A stretch of 64,000 nucleotides of DNA from CAYVGO01 sp964450725 (GTDB lineage: Bacteria; Bacteroidota; Bacteroidia; Bacteroidales; UBA932), in NCBI GenBank assembly GCA_964450725.1, contig CAYVGO010000006.1, positions 1-64,000 on the forward strand, read 5' to 3'. This document shows positions 38,799 through 47,624 of this stretch, in pieces (positions within the stretch are counted from its first letter, which is position 1; the number at the start of each line of letters is the position of its first letter). The translations under genes and the position numbers were made by a program. The notes under the pieces were generated by a model. It was not told the DNA's origin. It did no database searches and saw only the letters and a list, made by a program, of their open reading frames with translations.

Positions 38799-39165
38799 AT
38801 TTTCAGATATTGATGGAATGCTACATGTTGGCAATAGCATTTATCAAGATTATTTTGACTTAGGTAGAGTTGATTTTTTTCAACATTTATTTGGGAAAAA
38901 CTTTTTTAAAGAACAATGTACTATGATTGTCGTCCGTACCGAAATAGATTACAAAGTACAAACTTTCTTAACCGACAACATTGATGTTACTACGCAATTA
39001 AAAAAGATAGGAAACAAGAGTATACAATTAGAACAGTCTATAAGAAGTTCTAATGTCATCCATGTTCAATGTTTGTCCGTCATGTCGGGTTATGACAAAG
39101 TAACCGGTAAGTCCATAGTTTTACCGGAACAATGGAGAAATATTTTCAGTCAATATTTACAGTAA
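38761..39165 (+). CDS. Acyl-CoA thioesterase (hot-dog, 4HBT family)
   Basis: The 134-residue protein has the hot-dog fold start with the 4HBT motif IRFSDIDGMLHVGNSIYQDYFDLGR, where the first Asp and the His are the usual catalytic region. It likely hydrolyses an acyl-CoA or acyl-ACP. An alternative start at 38773 (MIITPIQIRF) would shorten the 38-base overlap with rnc. The stop overlaps the next start (TAATG). The surrounding acpP, fabF and phosphopantetheinyl transferase genes suggest a fatty-acid role. Confidence 0.85.
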   Translation: MNNPMIITPIQIRFSDIDGMLHVGNSIYQDYFDLGRVDFFQHLFGKNFFKEQCTMIVVRTEIDYKVQTFLTDNIDVTTQLKKIGNKSIQLEQSIRSSNVIHVQCLSVMSGYDKVTGKSIVLPEQWRNIFSQYLQ

Positions 39166-39779
39166 TGCCTTTTTATCAATCACTGCATGTAAACTCGACT
39201 GAAATTTTACTATGGCATATCACAGAATCAGAAGAGGAATTGTTGGCAAAAGTCCACCTTTCTATTTCTGAGAAATCATATTTACAATCCATTACCTCTG
39301 TTCGACGTAAGCAAGAGTGGTTAGCCGTTCGAGCCTTACTGCAAGGGTCTATCCATCATACTTCAAAGATTCTTTATCACTCATCTGGTACTCCCTATTT
39401 GGAAAACAGTACACATTTCATATCTATAACCCATAATAAAGAATTTGCCGTAATAGCCATTAATCCTTTCTCAGCAATTGGAGTAGATATAGAATTAAAG
39501 AATAGAAACTTTGAGAAAGTAGCTTTCCGATATATTTGTGCTGAAGAGTTGTTGCCATTTTATCTGTATACTCAAGAAGAGCAGTTGTGTATAATCTGGT
39601 GTGCTAAAGAAGCGGCATTTAAAACCATCAGTGAAGAGGGAATTGACTTTAAAGAACACCTGCGATTTAAATTTATACAAGATAATCAATTTGAGATTCA
39701 TTACACCAAGAATAAATTATATGTAATGCAAGGCTATTTTTATTTTATGGAAAATTCTATACTTGCCATAACTCTTTGA
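39165..39779 (+). CDS. 4'-phosphopantetheinyl transferase family protein
   Basis: The protein transfers phosphopantetheine from CoA to carrier proteins such as the ACP encoded in the same run. I start it at ATG 39165 (204 residues), which overlaps the thioesterase stop as TAATG; a longer frame begins at 39132. The magnesium and CoA motifs are AIGVDIELKNR (around residue 105) and WCAKEAAFKT (around residue 147), the Sfp-type pattern. The N-terminal ISEKSYLQSITSVRRKQEWLAVRALLQ matches the pseudo-dimer half. It could serve primary ACP or a secondary carrier. Confidence 0.88.
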   Translation: MPFYQSLHVNSTEILLWHITESEEELLAKVHLSISEKSYLQSITSVRRKQEWLAVRALLQGSIHHTSKILYHSSGTPYLENSTHFISITHNKEFAVIAINPFSAIGVDIELKNRNFEKVAFRYICAEELLPFYLYTQEEQLCIIWCAKEAAFKTISEEGIDFKEHLRFKFIQDNQFEIHYTKNKLYVMQGYFYFMENSILAITL

Positions 39780-40095
39780 AAAGACAACATTGAATTATAT
39801 GAAAGAGATACTACACTAAGTGAAAATGTTTTGTTATGTTACAAAAGCATTTTATCTTTGTAGCCTTTCAAAGAGAACTGCACAAAATATATTATTGATG
39901 AAACATTGAGATTTTAAAAGTACTTTACTTTAGAACATCAATAATATAAAATATATTGGTAATAGACATTTAACTTAAGACGGATAGAACTTCTTGCGAA
40001 AATTGATACTGCAAAAATATTATAAACCAAGGATGTATTGTGTAATCTTGATGCTGTAATCCGATTATTTCTATCATTTATTATTGTATTATATT
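39780..40095 (+). other. Long leader region with promoter and 13-bp stem-loop
   Basis: A consensus promoter (TTTG 39830-39833, 19 bp, TATCTTTG 39853-39860) predicts a transcript from about 39867, some 230 bases before the peptidase gene. Near its 5' end a perfect 13-bp inverted repeat pairs 39888-39900 with 39936-39948 around a 35-base loop. The rest is AT-rich with no open frame worth naming. It may be a structured mRNA leader or a small RNA. Confidence 0.5.
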
Positions 40096-41691
40096 ATGAA
40101 ATTTTATTTTTACTCTCTCATTATCTTATGTGCATGCACATCAACGCCAACAAACACTATGAAACAAAAAGCCGATGAATTTGCGTGGGTAGAGTTACAG
40201 CCTGCACAGCCTCTGACAGATTCTCAAAAAGAGATTATTCCCTTACTGCTTAAGGCAGGTAAAATTATGGATAAGTTGTTTTGGATACAAGCTTATGGTA
40301 AGGATTATAAGACCTTAGACACTACAGATGCCGACATTGAGGCACTGATTAATATTAATTATGGCCCCTGGGAGCGGCTCAACAATAACTTGCCGCTATT
40401 GCCAAACTATGGAAAGAAACCGGCCGGTGCTGCTTTTTATCCTCAAGACATGACCAAAGAGGAGTTTGTGGCTTTAGAAGATAGTACTAAGACTTCGCAA
40501 TATACAATGATTATACGCAATGCCGAAGGCAAGTTGCAGGCAGTACCTTATCATCAATATTTTCATGCCGACCTTGCCGATGCAGCGAACTATATCCGAC
40601 AGGCAGCACAAAAAGTATCTAACCCGTTGCTGCAAAGTTACCTTAATGCCAGAGCCAGCGCCTTGTTGACAGATGATTATTTTGAAAGCGACATGCTGTG
40701 GATGGATGTAAAGAATAATGATATTGACTTTATCGCCGGGCCAATAGAAAACTATGAAGACGGACTGTTTGGTTATAAAACCGCATACGAAAGTTTTATA
40801 TTACTGAAAGATCAGGAATGGACAAGCAAACTTGAGCACATTAATGCCCTGATGCCTGCCCTTCAACAATCATTACCCTGCCCTCTACAGTATAAGCCAC
40901 TGATCACTACCGCTTTGTCTGATATGGGAGTTTATGATGCGCTGTTTTACGGAGGAGATTGTAATGCTGGTAGCAAAACTATTGCCATCAATCTTCCCAA
41001 TGATGAAAGAGTACAAACCGAAAAAGGGTCAAGAAAATTACAACTTAAAAATTCCATGCGTGCAAAGTTTGATAAAATATTGATGCCCATAGCCCAATTG
41101 TTGATAGACAGTTCACAGATAGGGCATGTAAACTTTAATGCTTTCTTTGAAAATGTGATGATGCACGAGGTAGCGCATGGATTAGGAGTAAAGTGGACTA
41201 ACGATGGGGCTACCATAAGAAGTGCTTTAAAGGAGTGCTACTCTACGATTGAAGAGGCTAAGGCCGATATCTTAGGCTTATATTTGGTCAATCAGTTAAT
41301 GACAATGAAAGAGTTGCCGCAGAAAGACCGGTTACAAAACTACGTAACCTTTGTGGCCGGCATTTTCAGGTCAGTACGTTTCGGGCTTTCCAGTGCTCAC
41401 GGTAAAGCCAACATGTTTGTGTTTAATACACTCTTAGAACAGGGAGCAGTAAGTAAAACCAAAGAGGGATTTTATCTTGTCAATGCAGAGCAAATGGATA
41501 AAACCGTAGCCTTTATTGGGGAGAAAGTCTTAACAATAGAAGGCACCGGGAATTATCAAGAGGCAGGTGATATAGTGAAAAATCAATGTGTGATTAAGGA
41601 GGAATTACAGAAAGATTTACACAAAATAGCAACAAGCCATATTCCTAAAGATATTAGATTTACCTTTGCCATCGACAATTTAGATAAATAA
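40096..41691 (+). CDS. M49-like zinc metallopeptidase lipoprotein (dipeptidyl-peptidase III type)
   Basis: The 531-residue protein starts at ATG 40096 with a short lipoprotein signal (IILCAC). The zinc site reads H-E-V-A-H at residues 357-361 in MMHEVAHGLG, with the second motif EEAKAD at 386-391. Family M49 enzymes usually have the six-residue HEXXGH; a five-residue HEXXH form is known from Caldithrix DPP III. The upstream region (YGKDYKTLDT, NYGPWERLN, YPQDMTKEEF, DNDIDFIAGPIENYED-like) fits the same family. It probably releases dipeptides from peptides in the periplasm or at the surface. The DNA is much richer in GC than its neighbours. Confidence 0.75.
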   Translation: MKFYFYSLIILCACTSTPTNTMKQKADEFAWVELQPAQPLTDSQKEIIPLLLKAGKIMDKLFWIQAYGKDYKTLDTTDADIEALININYGPWERLNNNLPLLPNYGKKPAGAAFYPQDMTKEEFVALEDSTKTSQYTMIIRNAEGKLQAVPYHQYFHADLADAANYIRQAAQKVSNPLLQSYLNARASALLTDDYFESDMLWMDVKNNDIDFIAGPIENYEDGLFGYKTAYESFILLKDQEWTSKLEHINALMPALQQSLPCPLQYKPLITTALSDMGVYDALFYGGDCNAGSKTIAINLPNDERVQTEKGSRKLQLKNSMRAKFDKILMPIAQLLIDSSQIGHVNFNAFFENVMMHEVAHGLGVKWTNDGATIRSALKECYSTIEEAKADILGLYLVNQLMTMKELPQKDRLQNYVTFVAGIFRSVRFGLSSAHGKANMFVFNTLLEQGAVSKTKEGFYLVNAEQMDKTVAFIGEKVLTIEGTGNYQEAGDIVKNQCVIKEELQKDLHKIATSHIPKDIRFTFAIDNLDK

Positions 41692-41710
41692 TCATTCAAA
41701 CAGTTACAAC

Positions 41711-43237
41711 ATGGTCAACAAGTTACTGGCAACCTCTACCATACTTGCAGCACTTTCACCTGCAGCCACTGCCAACACCCAGAAACTACCCAACATCATT
41801 ATCATTAATGCCGATGATTTAGGTTATGGTGATATAAGTTGTAACGGCCATTGGAGCCGTGTACAAACACCCAATGTTGACAGGCTGGCACAAGAAGGAA
41901 TAAGGTTTACAAACTTTCATGCTTGTGCGGCAACAAGTACCCCTTCACGCTTTAGCCTTCTTACCGGAAAATATGCATGGAGGGTTCGCGGCACAGGAGT
42001 AGCACCCGGAGATGCCGCAATGATTGTTACTCCGGAGATGAAGACACTCCCCGCCATGTTAAAGCGTGGAGGTTATACTACTGCCGCCGTCGGAAAGTGG
42101 CATTTGGGACTGGGAAGCGAAAGAGGAAAGCAGGAGTGGAACAGCCAAATCACTCCGGGATTGAAAGACATAGGATTTGATTATTCCTTTATTATGGCGG
42201 CAACCGGCGACCGTGTACCCTGTGTTTATATTGAAAACGGACGTGTTGTAAACCTTGACCTCAACGACCCCATTGAAGTAAGTTATACACAGCCTTATCC
42301 CGGTGAACCTACGGGTAAAAACAACCCGGAGTTGTTAAAGTTACATCCCTCACACGGACACGACCAAGCACTTATTAATGGTATTAGCCGTATTGGCTAT
42401 ATGAAAGGAGGTAAGAAAGCCTTATGGATTGATGAACAGATTGCCGACCGCATTACCGAAAAGGCCGTAGAGTTTATTACACAAAGTGCCCAAAGCCCAT
42501 TCTTTCTCTATTTTGCTACCAACGACATTCACGTACCCAGAGCACCGCATCAGCGATTTGCAGGAAAAAGCGGCATGGGTGCAAGAGGAGATGCCATTCT
42601 CTCTTTCGACTGGTCGGTAGGAGAAATACTGAGAGTATTAGAAAGGCTTGGACTTGCAGATAATACCCTGATTATCCTCACAAGCGATAACGGACCTGTT
42701 GTAGATGACGGCTACAAAGACCAGGCTGTAGAACTCTTAGGCAATCATAAGCCGTGGGGATTTATGAGAGGAGGAAAGTACAGCATCTTTGAAGCAGGGA
42801 CAAGAGTACCAACTATAGCCCGCTGGAGCAAGCAGATTAAGGCAGGACAAACAAGTAATGCCCCCATGAGTCAGATAGATATATTTGCCACACTGGCAGC
42901 CGTAACACAACAACCACTGCTTACAGGGGAAGCACCCGACAGCCAAAACCATCTTAAAGCATTATCAGGTAAAGATAAGCAGGGACGTAAACATGTTATA
43001 GAGCACGCCGGTACACATGCCATTACGGTCAAAGACTGGAAATACATTGTTCCTACTGATGGCGAAGCATATGATTCTTGGACAAATACAGAGTTAGGAA
43101 ATAATGCTGTGCAGCAACTTTACTATCTCAAAGAAGATAGTGGTGAAAGAAAAAATGTTGCTGAACAGTATCCTGAAAAGGTAATTGAATTAGATAGAAA
43201 ATTAAAATATTATCTTGACCATGATGATAACAAGTAA
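41711..43237 (+). CDS. Sulfatase, serine-type
   Basis: The 508-residue protein has a signal peptide (about 1-22) and an alkaline-phosphatase-fold sulfatase domain. Metal residues appear in NADDLGYGD and TSDNGPVVDD. The modification motif is S-T-P-S-R at residues 76-80 in ATSTPSRFSLLTG, so the residue converted to formylglycine is Ser76, which needs a radical SAM maturase (anSME). GKWHLGLG and HGHDQALING are also conserved. It resembles arylsulfatase A-like enzymes that remove sulfate from glycans; the substrate is unknown. It lies 19 bases after the peptidase gene, in the same GC-rich patch. No maturase is encoded in the window. Confidence 0.88.
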   Translation: MVNKLLATSTILAALSPAATANTQKLPNIIIINADDLGYGDISCNGHWSRVQTPNVDRLAQEGIRFTNFHACAATSTPSRFSLLTGKYAWRVRGTGVAPGDAAMIVTPEMKTLPAMLKRGGYTTAAVGKWHLGLGSERGKQEWNSQITPGLKDIGFDYSFIMAATGDRVPCVYIENGRVVNLDLNDPIEVSYTQPYPGEPTGKNNPELLKLHPSHGHDQALINGISRIGYMKGGKKALWIDEQIADRITEKAVEFITQSAQSPFFLYFATNDIHVPRAPHQRFAGKSGMGARGDAILSFDWSVGEILRVLERLGLADNTLIILTSDNGPVVDDGYKDQAVELLGNHKPWGFMRGGKYSIFEAGTRVPTIARWSKQIKAGQTSNAPMSQIDIFATLAAVTQQPLLTGEAPDSQNHLKALSGKDKQGRKHVIEHAGTHAITVKDWKYIVPTDGEAYDSWTNTELGNNAVQQLYYLKEDSGERKNVAEQYPEKVIELDRKLKYYLDHDDNK

Positions 43238-43257
43238 GCTTAGGTAATGAAGATGCT

Positions 43258-43635
43258 ATGATAAAGTACTTACTTATAGCATTAGGGTGGGTGAGTGTTT
43301 GTTTGGCAATACTTGGAGTTTTTCTGCCAATCCTTCCTACAACACCCTTCGTACTGTTAGCTTCTTATCTTTTTTACCGCAGTTCACCCAAAGCCCGACA
43401 ATGGCTTTTGCAACACCGCTACTTTGGAGTTATCTTAAAATCATATTACGAGCACCGGTCGATCCCTTTACGGATTAAGATTATTTCATTGTCTATCCTT
43501 TGGGTTACCATGATGATTAATATCCTTTTTCTTATTCCACTCTGGTGGGTAAACGTTTTACTGTTGTGTGTTTCAGTCGGGGTTACGATTCACATTGTGA
43601 AGTTTAAAACCTCAGGTAAAAATGAGAACCAATGA
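43258..43635 (+). CDS. DUF454 (YbaN) inner-membrane protein
   Basis: The 125-residue protein has three hydrophobic segments (about 4-40 and 75-115, the latter probably two helices). The family signature is LGWVSVCLAILGVFLPILPTTPFVLLASYLF, with YRSSPKARQWLLQHRYFG after it. YbaN-type proteins are widespread with unknown function. It follows the sulfatase by 20 bases and may be in the same transcript, but its base composition returns towards the genome average. Confidence 0.85.
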   Translation: MIKYLLIALGWVSVCLAILGVFLPILPTTPFVLLASYLFYRSSPKARQWLLQHRYFGVILKSYYEHRSIPLRIKIISLSILWVTMMINILFLIPLWWVNVLLLCVSVGVTIHIVKFKTSGKNENQ

Positions 43636-43764
43636 GTTATAAGGAAGATTTTTATTCCAAGTGCTCCTCTCAATCACACATCATTTCATTTCCTCTTTTG
43701 CACGGTTTTTGCTTTTAGGGTTGAACATAACTATTTTAGTAAACTAATATCAAATATATTAAGC

Positions 43765-46185
43765 ATGAGTAATACCTTATTATCTTTTTCTCCTTTAAGT
43801 GGTGATAGCAGCGGACGATTTATTCCTGTATTAGCAGAAGGAGATGAAGAAACATTAAAAAAAATTAAAGTACCTGAAGTTCTACCTATCTTAGCACTGC
43901 GTAATTCTATCTTTCTTCCAGGAGTGGTAGCCCCTATAAACATTGGCCGCGACCAGTCAGTAAAGTTAGTGAAAGATGCCTATAGCGATAATCGGGTGAT
44001 TGGCGCATTCATGCAATTTGATTCTCGTGATGACGATCCGGGCTTTGATGATTTACATTCCGTTGGTGTTGCTGCTAATATTTTGAATCTTTTAGAGATG
44101 CCCGATGGCAGTACTACCGTGATTTTGCAAGCCACCAAGCGTATAAAAATGACAGAACTGGTAGATGATAAACCTTACTTAATTGCCAAAACTGAAATAT
44201 ACAGTGAGGTATATTCAAGAAAAACAAAGCAGTTTGACGGTTTGATAGAATCTATTAAAGATATAGCCTTAGAAATTATTAAACTCTCTCCGCATATCTC
44301 ACCAGAAGCAGGGTTTGCTATCAAAAACATTGAAAGTAGAACATTTCTCATCAATTATATTGCCTCAAACTCCGAAATCAGCGGAGACTTGAAACAAGAA
44401 CTTTTAGAAATCACAGAATACATCAATCGTTGCGAGCGATTACTGACAATTTTGATGAAAGAACGTAAGAGTTTGGAGATTAAACGTGATATCCAGTCTA
44501 AGGCTTATAAAGACATGGATAAGCAAAATCGAGAATACTTTTTACAACAGCAGATGAAAGCCATTCAAGATGAGTTGGGAGGTTCGGCAACAGATCAAGA
44601 AATGAATGCTATCAGAGAAAAGGCGAAAGAGAAAAAGTGGAATAAAACAGTAGGAGAGTATTTTGAAAAAGAGTTATTGAAGTTGCAGACCATGCGACCA
44701 TCCGGAGGTGAATACTCTTATCAATTAACCTATCTTCAAACATTGGTAGATTTGCCTTGGGGAGAATATACGGATGATAACTTAGATATTAATAATGCTC
44801 AGCAAATTTTAGATGCAGACCATTTCGGATTAGAAGATGTTAAAGAGCGTATTTTAGAACATTTATCGGTACTTAAATTGAAAAAAGGTTCTTTAAAATC
44901 ACCCATCATCTGTTTATATGGTCCTCCGGGTGTCGGTAAGACGTCGTTAGGAAAAAGTGTTGCACGAGCCTTAGGACGTGAGTATGGACGTATTGCCTTG
45001 GGAGGTTTACATGACGAGTCAGAAATCAGAGGACACCGAAGAACCTACATCGGTGCTATGCCCGGCAGAATTATACAGACCATCAGTAAATGTAAAACAT
45101 CTAATCCTGTGATTGTTTTAGATGAAATTGACAAGGTAGGAAATGACTTTAGAGGAGACCCTTCTTCGGCTTTATTAGAGGTGCTTGACCCAGAGCAAAA
45201 TACTGCATTTCATGACAACTATATTGATGTTGATTATGATTTATCAAAAGTATTATTTATCACAACGGCAAATAATCCGATGACCATATCTTCGGCACTC
45301 AAAGACCGTATGGAAATGATTCCGGTAACAGGATATTCGGTAGAAGAAAAAATAGAAATTGCCAAACGACATATTTTACCCAAATTGTTATTAGAAAGCG
45401 GTGTGACAAAGAAGCAATTTACACTTAAAGATGCAACATTACAAAGCATTATTGAACTTTATACCCGTGAATCCGGAGTTAGAGGATTAGAGAAAAAGAT
45501 TTCAAAACTCATTCGCCACCGAGCCAAAGAAATTGCAACAGAAAACAAGTTTAAAGCCGAATTATCTAAAGCCGATGTACTGACAATTTTAGGTCCAAAA
45601 ACTTTTAGTCAAGATAAAGTTTTAAGTAATCCTATGGTGGGAGTCGTTACAGGCTTGGCTTGGACTGAAGTCGGCGGTGAAATATTATTTGTAGAGGCAA
45701 GTTTACATAAAGGAAAAGGAAATATTGTCATCACCGGAAATCTTGGCGATGTAATGAAAGAGAGTGTCAGCATTGCTTATGATTACATTAAAGCACATGC
45801 CTCAGATTTATCTATTGCCGAAACTATGTTTTCTGACTTTGATGTGCATGTTCATGTTCCGGAAGGCGCTATTCCTAAAGACGGTCCTTCGGCAGGCGTT
45901 GCGATGATTACGGCAATATGTTCTGCATTTACCGGAAAACCCGTAAAAAACCACATTGCCATGACGGGCGAAATTACTTTACGGGGACGTGTATTACCGG
46001 TGGGTGGAGTGAAAGAAAAAATATTGGCAGCAAAACGAGCAGGTGTTAAGCAAATTTTATTGTGTACGGAAAATCAAAAAGATATTGTTGATATAAAGAA
46101 GGAATATATTGCTGATGTAGATTTTCATTACGTAGAGCAGATGGATGAGGTATTAAAGTTTGCCATACAACCTATTAACCAATAG
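43765..46185 (+). CDS. lon: ATP-dependent protease Lon
   Basis: The 806-residue protein degrades damaged and regulatory proteins. It has the LonB-type N-terminal substrate domain (about 35-240, EVLPILALRNSIFLPGVVAPI), a coiled coil, an AAA+ domain with Walker A GPPGVGKTS and Walker B IVLDEIDK, and a C-terminal peptidase domain. The catalytic Ser709 is in KDGPSAGVAM and the partner lysine in GGVKEKIL. All parts are intact. ribF follows closely. Confidence 0.97.
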   Translation: MSNTLLSFSPLSGDSSGRFIPVLAEGDEETLKKIKVPEVLPILALRNSIFLPGVVAPINIGRDQSVKLVKDAYSDNRVIGAFMQFDSRDDDPGFDDLHSVGVAANILNLLEMPDGSTTVILQATKRIKMTELVDDKPYLIAKTEIYSEVYSRKTKQFDGLIESIKDIALEIIKLSPHISPEAGFAIKNIESRTFLINYIASNSEISGDLKQELLEITEYINRCERLLTILMKERKSLEIKRDIQSKAYKDMDKQNREYFLQQQMKAIQDELGGSATDQEMNAIREKAKEKKWNKTVGEYFEKELLKLQTMRPSGGEYSYQLTYLQTLVDLPWGEYTDDNLDINNAQQILDADHFGLEDVKERILEHLSVLKLKKGSLKSPIICLYGPPGVGKTSLGKSVARALGREYGRIALGGLHDESEIRGHRRTYIGAMPGRIIQTISKCKTSNPVIVLDEIDKVGNDFRGDPSSALLEVLDPEQNTAFHDNYIDVDYDLSKVLFITTANNPMTISSALKDRMEMIPVTGYSVEEKIEIAKRHILPKLLLESGVTKKQFTLKDATLQSIIELYTRESGVRGLEKKISKLIRHRAKEIATENKFKAELSKADVLTILGPKTFSQDKVLSNPMVGVVTGLAWTEVGGEILFVEASLHKGKGNIVITGNLGDVMKESVSIAYDYIKAHASDLSIAETMFSDFDVHVHVPEGAIPKDGPSAGVAMITAICSAFTGKPVKNHIAMTGEITLRGRVLPVGGVKEKILAAKRAGVKQILLCTENQKDIVDIKKEYIADVDFHYVEQMDEVLKFAIQPINQ

Positions 46186-46189
46186 GACA

Positions 46190-47113
46190 ATGGTATTTTG
46201 TGGACTTGAAGATATATACCAATGCTGTAAATCTTCGGTAGTCATTACTATCGGTAACTTTGACGGAGTACATAAAGGTCATCTTCATTTGTTATCGGTT
46301 TTACGTCAACAAGCCACAAAACATCAGGCTTCAAGTGTTGTGATTACTTTTGAACCTCACCCGAAAAAAGTTTTACGACCCGATATCCTCCACTATCGCC
46401 TTACATTACCGGATGAAAAGCGTTGGTTGATTGAAAAAGCAGGAGTAGATTGTTATGTTGAAATACCTTTTACTCCTCAATTTTCAAGTATAGGGTATGA
46501 TAAATTTCTCCAAACAATCATTGCCCAACCGCTACAATTAAAAGCATTATGTTTGGGTAAAGACCATAAGTTCGGCCGAGAAGGGGAGGGGACAATCAGT
46601 AAAGTCAACGATTTTTTAAAACCCTACCATGTCGATATTATTGAAGTTGAAGACATAACAACCAATCATCAAAAAGTTACTTCTACTGCCATTCGGGAGT
46701 TTATTTTGAAGGGCGACATTCCAAGTGCCAACCAACAATTGTCTGCCGATTATTCATTTAGAGGAACTGTGGTTACAGGTTCAAGTGTCGGCAGAACCAT
46801 AGGCTTTCCAACCGCAAATATTATTGTTTCTCCTGAAAAAATACTCCCTCCCAATGGTGTTTATGCCGTTCAGGTTATTGTAGATAATCAATCTTTAAAA
46901 GGCATGATGAATATCGGTCAACGTCCTACGGTAACCAATGAAAATAGAACGACGATAGAAGTACATATTTTTGATTTTAATAAAAATATGTATGGTCGCC
47001 AATTACAGATATTCCCTCTCCGATTTATACGTCCGGAACGTAAAATGCAATCGCTTGACGAGTTGAAAGAGCAGTTGACTAAAGATCGTGTAATGGCATT
47101 ACAATCTTGGTGA
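46190..47113 (+). CDS. ribF: Bifunctional riboflavin kinase/FAD synthetase
   Basis: The 307-residue enzyme makes FMN and then FAD. The N-terminal nucleotidyl transferase has ITIGNFDGVHKGH and VTSTAIREFILKG. The C-terminal kinase domain has GTVVTGSSVGRTIGFPTANI and the flavin-binding end with HIFDFNKNMYG. I start it at ATG 46190, four bases after the lon stop, rather than the frame extension to 46160 that overlaps lon. Confidence 0.94.
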   Translation: MVFCGLEDIYQCCKSSVVITIGNFDGVHKGHLHLLSVLRQQATKHQASSVVITFEPHPKKVLRPDILHYRLTLPDEKRWLIEKAGVDCYVEIPFTPQFSSIGYDKFLQTIIAQPLQLKALCLGKDHKFGREGEGTISKVNDFLKPYHVDIIEVEDITTNHQKVTSTAIREFILKGDIPSANQQLSADYSFRGTVVTGSSVGRTIGFPTANIIVSPEKILPPNGVYAVQVIVDNQSLKGMMNIGQRPTVTNENRTTIEVHIFDFNKNMYGRQLQIFPLRFIRPERKMQSLDELKEQLTKDRVMALQSW

Positions 47114-47159
47114 TGGCAGTCATTTAATAAAATAAGATTTCGGTATCTCAGAATATTAG

Positions 47160-47446
47160 TCTGCCGACAGGTTTTTGGCTGTAGAGATCTCGGCAGAATG
47201 TCTGCCGACAGGTTTTTGGCTGTAGAGATCTCGGCGGAATGTCTGCCGACAGGTTTTTGGCTGTAGAAGTCTCGGCGGAATGTCTGCCGACAGGTTTTTT
47301 GCTGTAGAGATCTCGGCGGAATGTCTGCCGACAGATTTTTGGCTGTAGAAGTCTCGGCGGAATGTCCGCCGACAGATTTTTGGCTGTAGAAGTCTCGGCG
47401 GAATGTCTGCCGACAGGTTTTTGGTTGTAGAGGTCTCGGCGGAATG
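47160..47446. repeat. Tandem array of seven 41-bp repeats
   Basis: Seven head-to-tail copies, each exactly 41 bp, start at 47160, 47201, 47242, 47283, 47324, 47365 and 47406. Each begins T-C-T/C-G-C-C-G-A-C-A, contains TTTTTGGCTGTAGA and ends TCTCGGCGGAATG; some copies carry a GAGATCTC palindrome, others GAAGTCTC. Copies differ by only a few substitutions. The array lies in the 511-base gap between ribF and the decarboxylase gene, and is far richer in GC than the flanks. Confidence 0.95.
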
Positions 47447-47472
47447 CCTGCGGAGACTTCTACAGCCAAAAT
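47447..47472. repeat. Inverted partial copy closing the 41-bp array
   Basis: The sequence from 47447 to about 47471 (CCTGCGGAGACTTCTACAGC and on) is the reverse complement of the middle of the 41-bp unit. Together with copy 7 it can form a long hairpin (TTGGTTGTAGAGGTCTC against GAGACTTCTACAGCCAA). It may act as a terminator for ribF or mark an insertion boundary. Confidence 0.8.
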
Positions 47473-47624
47473 ATCTCAGCAACCCATTCGCCGATATTTC
47501 TACAATAGGGTTCAACTTCGCTCACCCTCCGGTTCTGAGAGTTTCTGAAAAAAATTAGTCGAATCGGTTATCGGTAATTCATTATTTTTCATTACTTTTA
47601 CACCCGTTTTCAAAGAAATTTATC

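Noticed and set aside
47160..47446. CRISPR array
   Set aside because: The copies are contiguous with no spacers and no cas genes are nearby; the same holds for 63514-63623.
46918..47515. Long minus-strand reading frames of 183 and 119 codons across the 41-bp array
   Set aside because: The repeat unit has no minus-strand stop in any frame, so a frame stays open by periodicity. The peptides repeat every 41 residues and match no family, and one frame runs into ribF.
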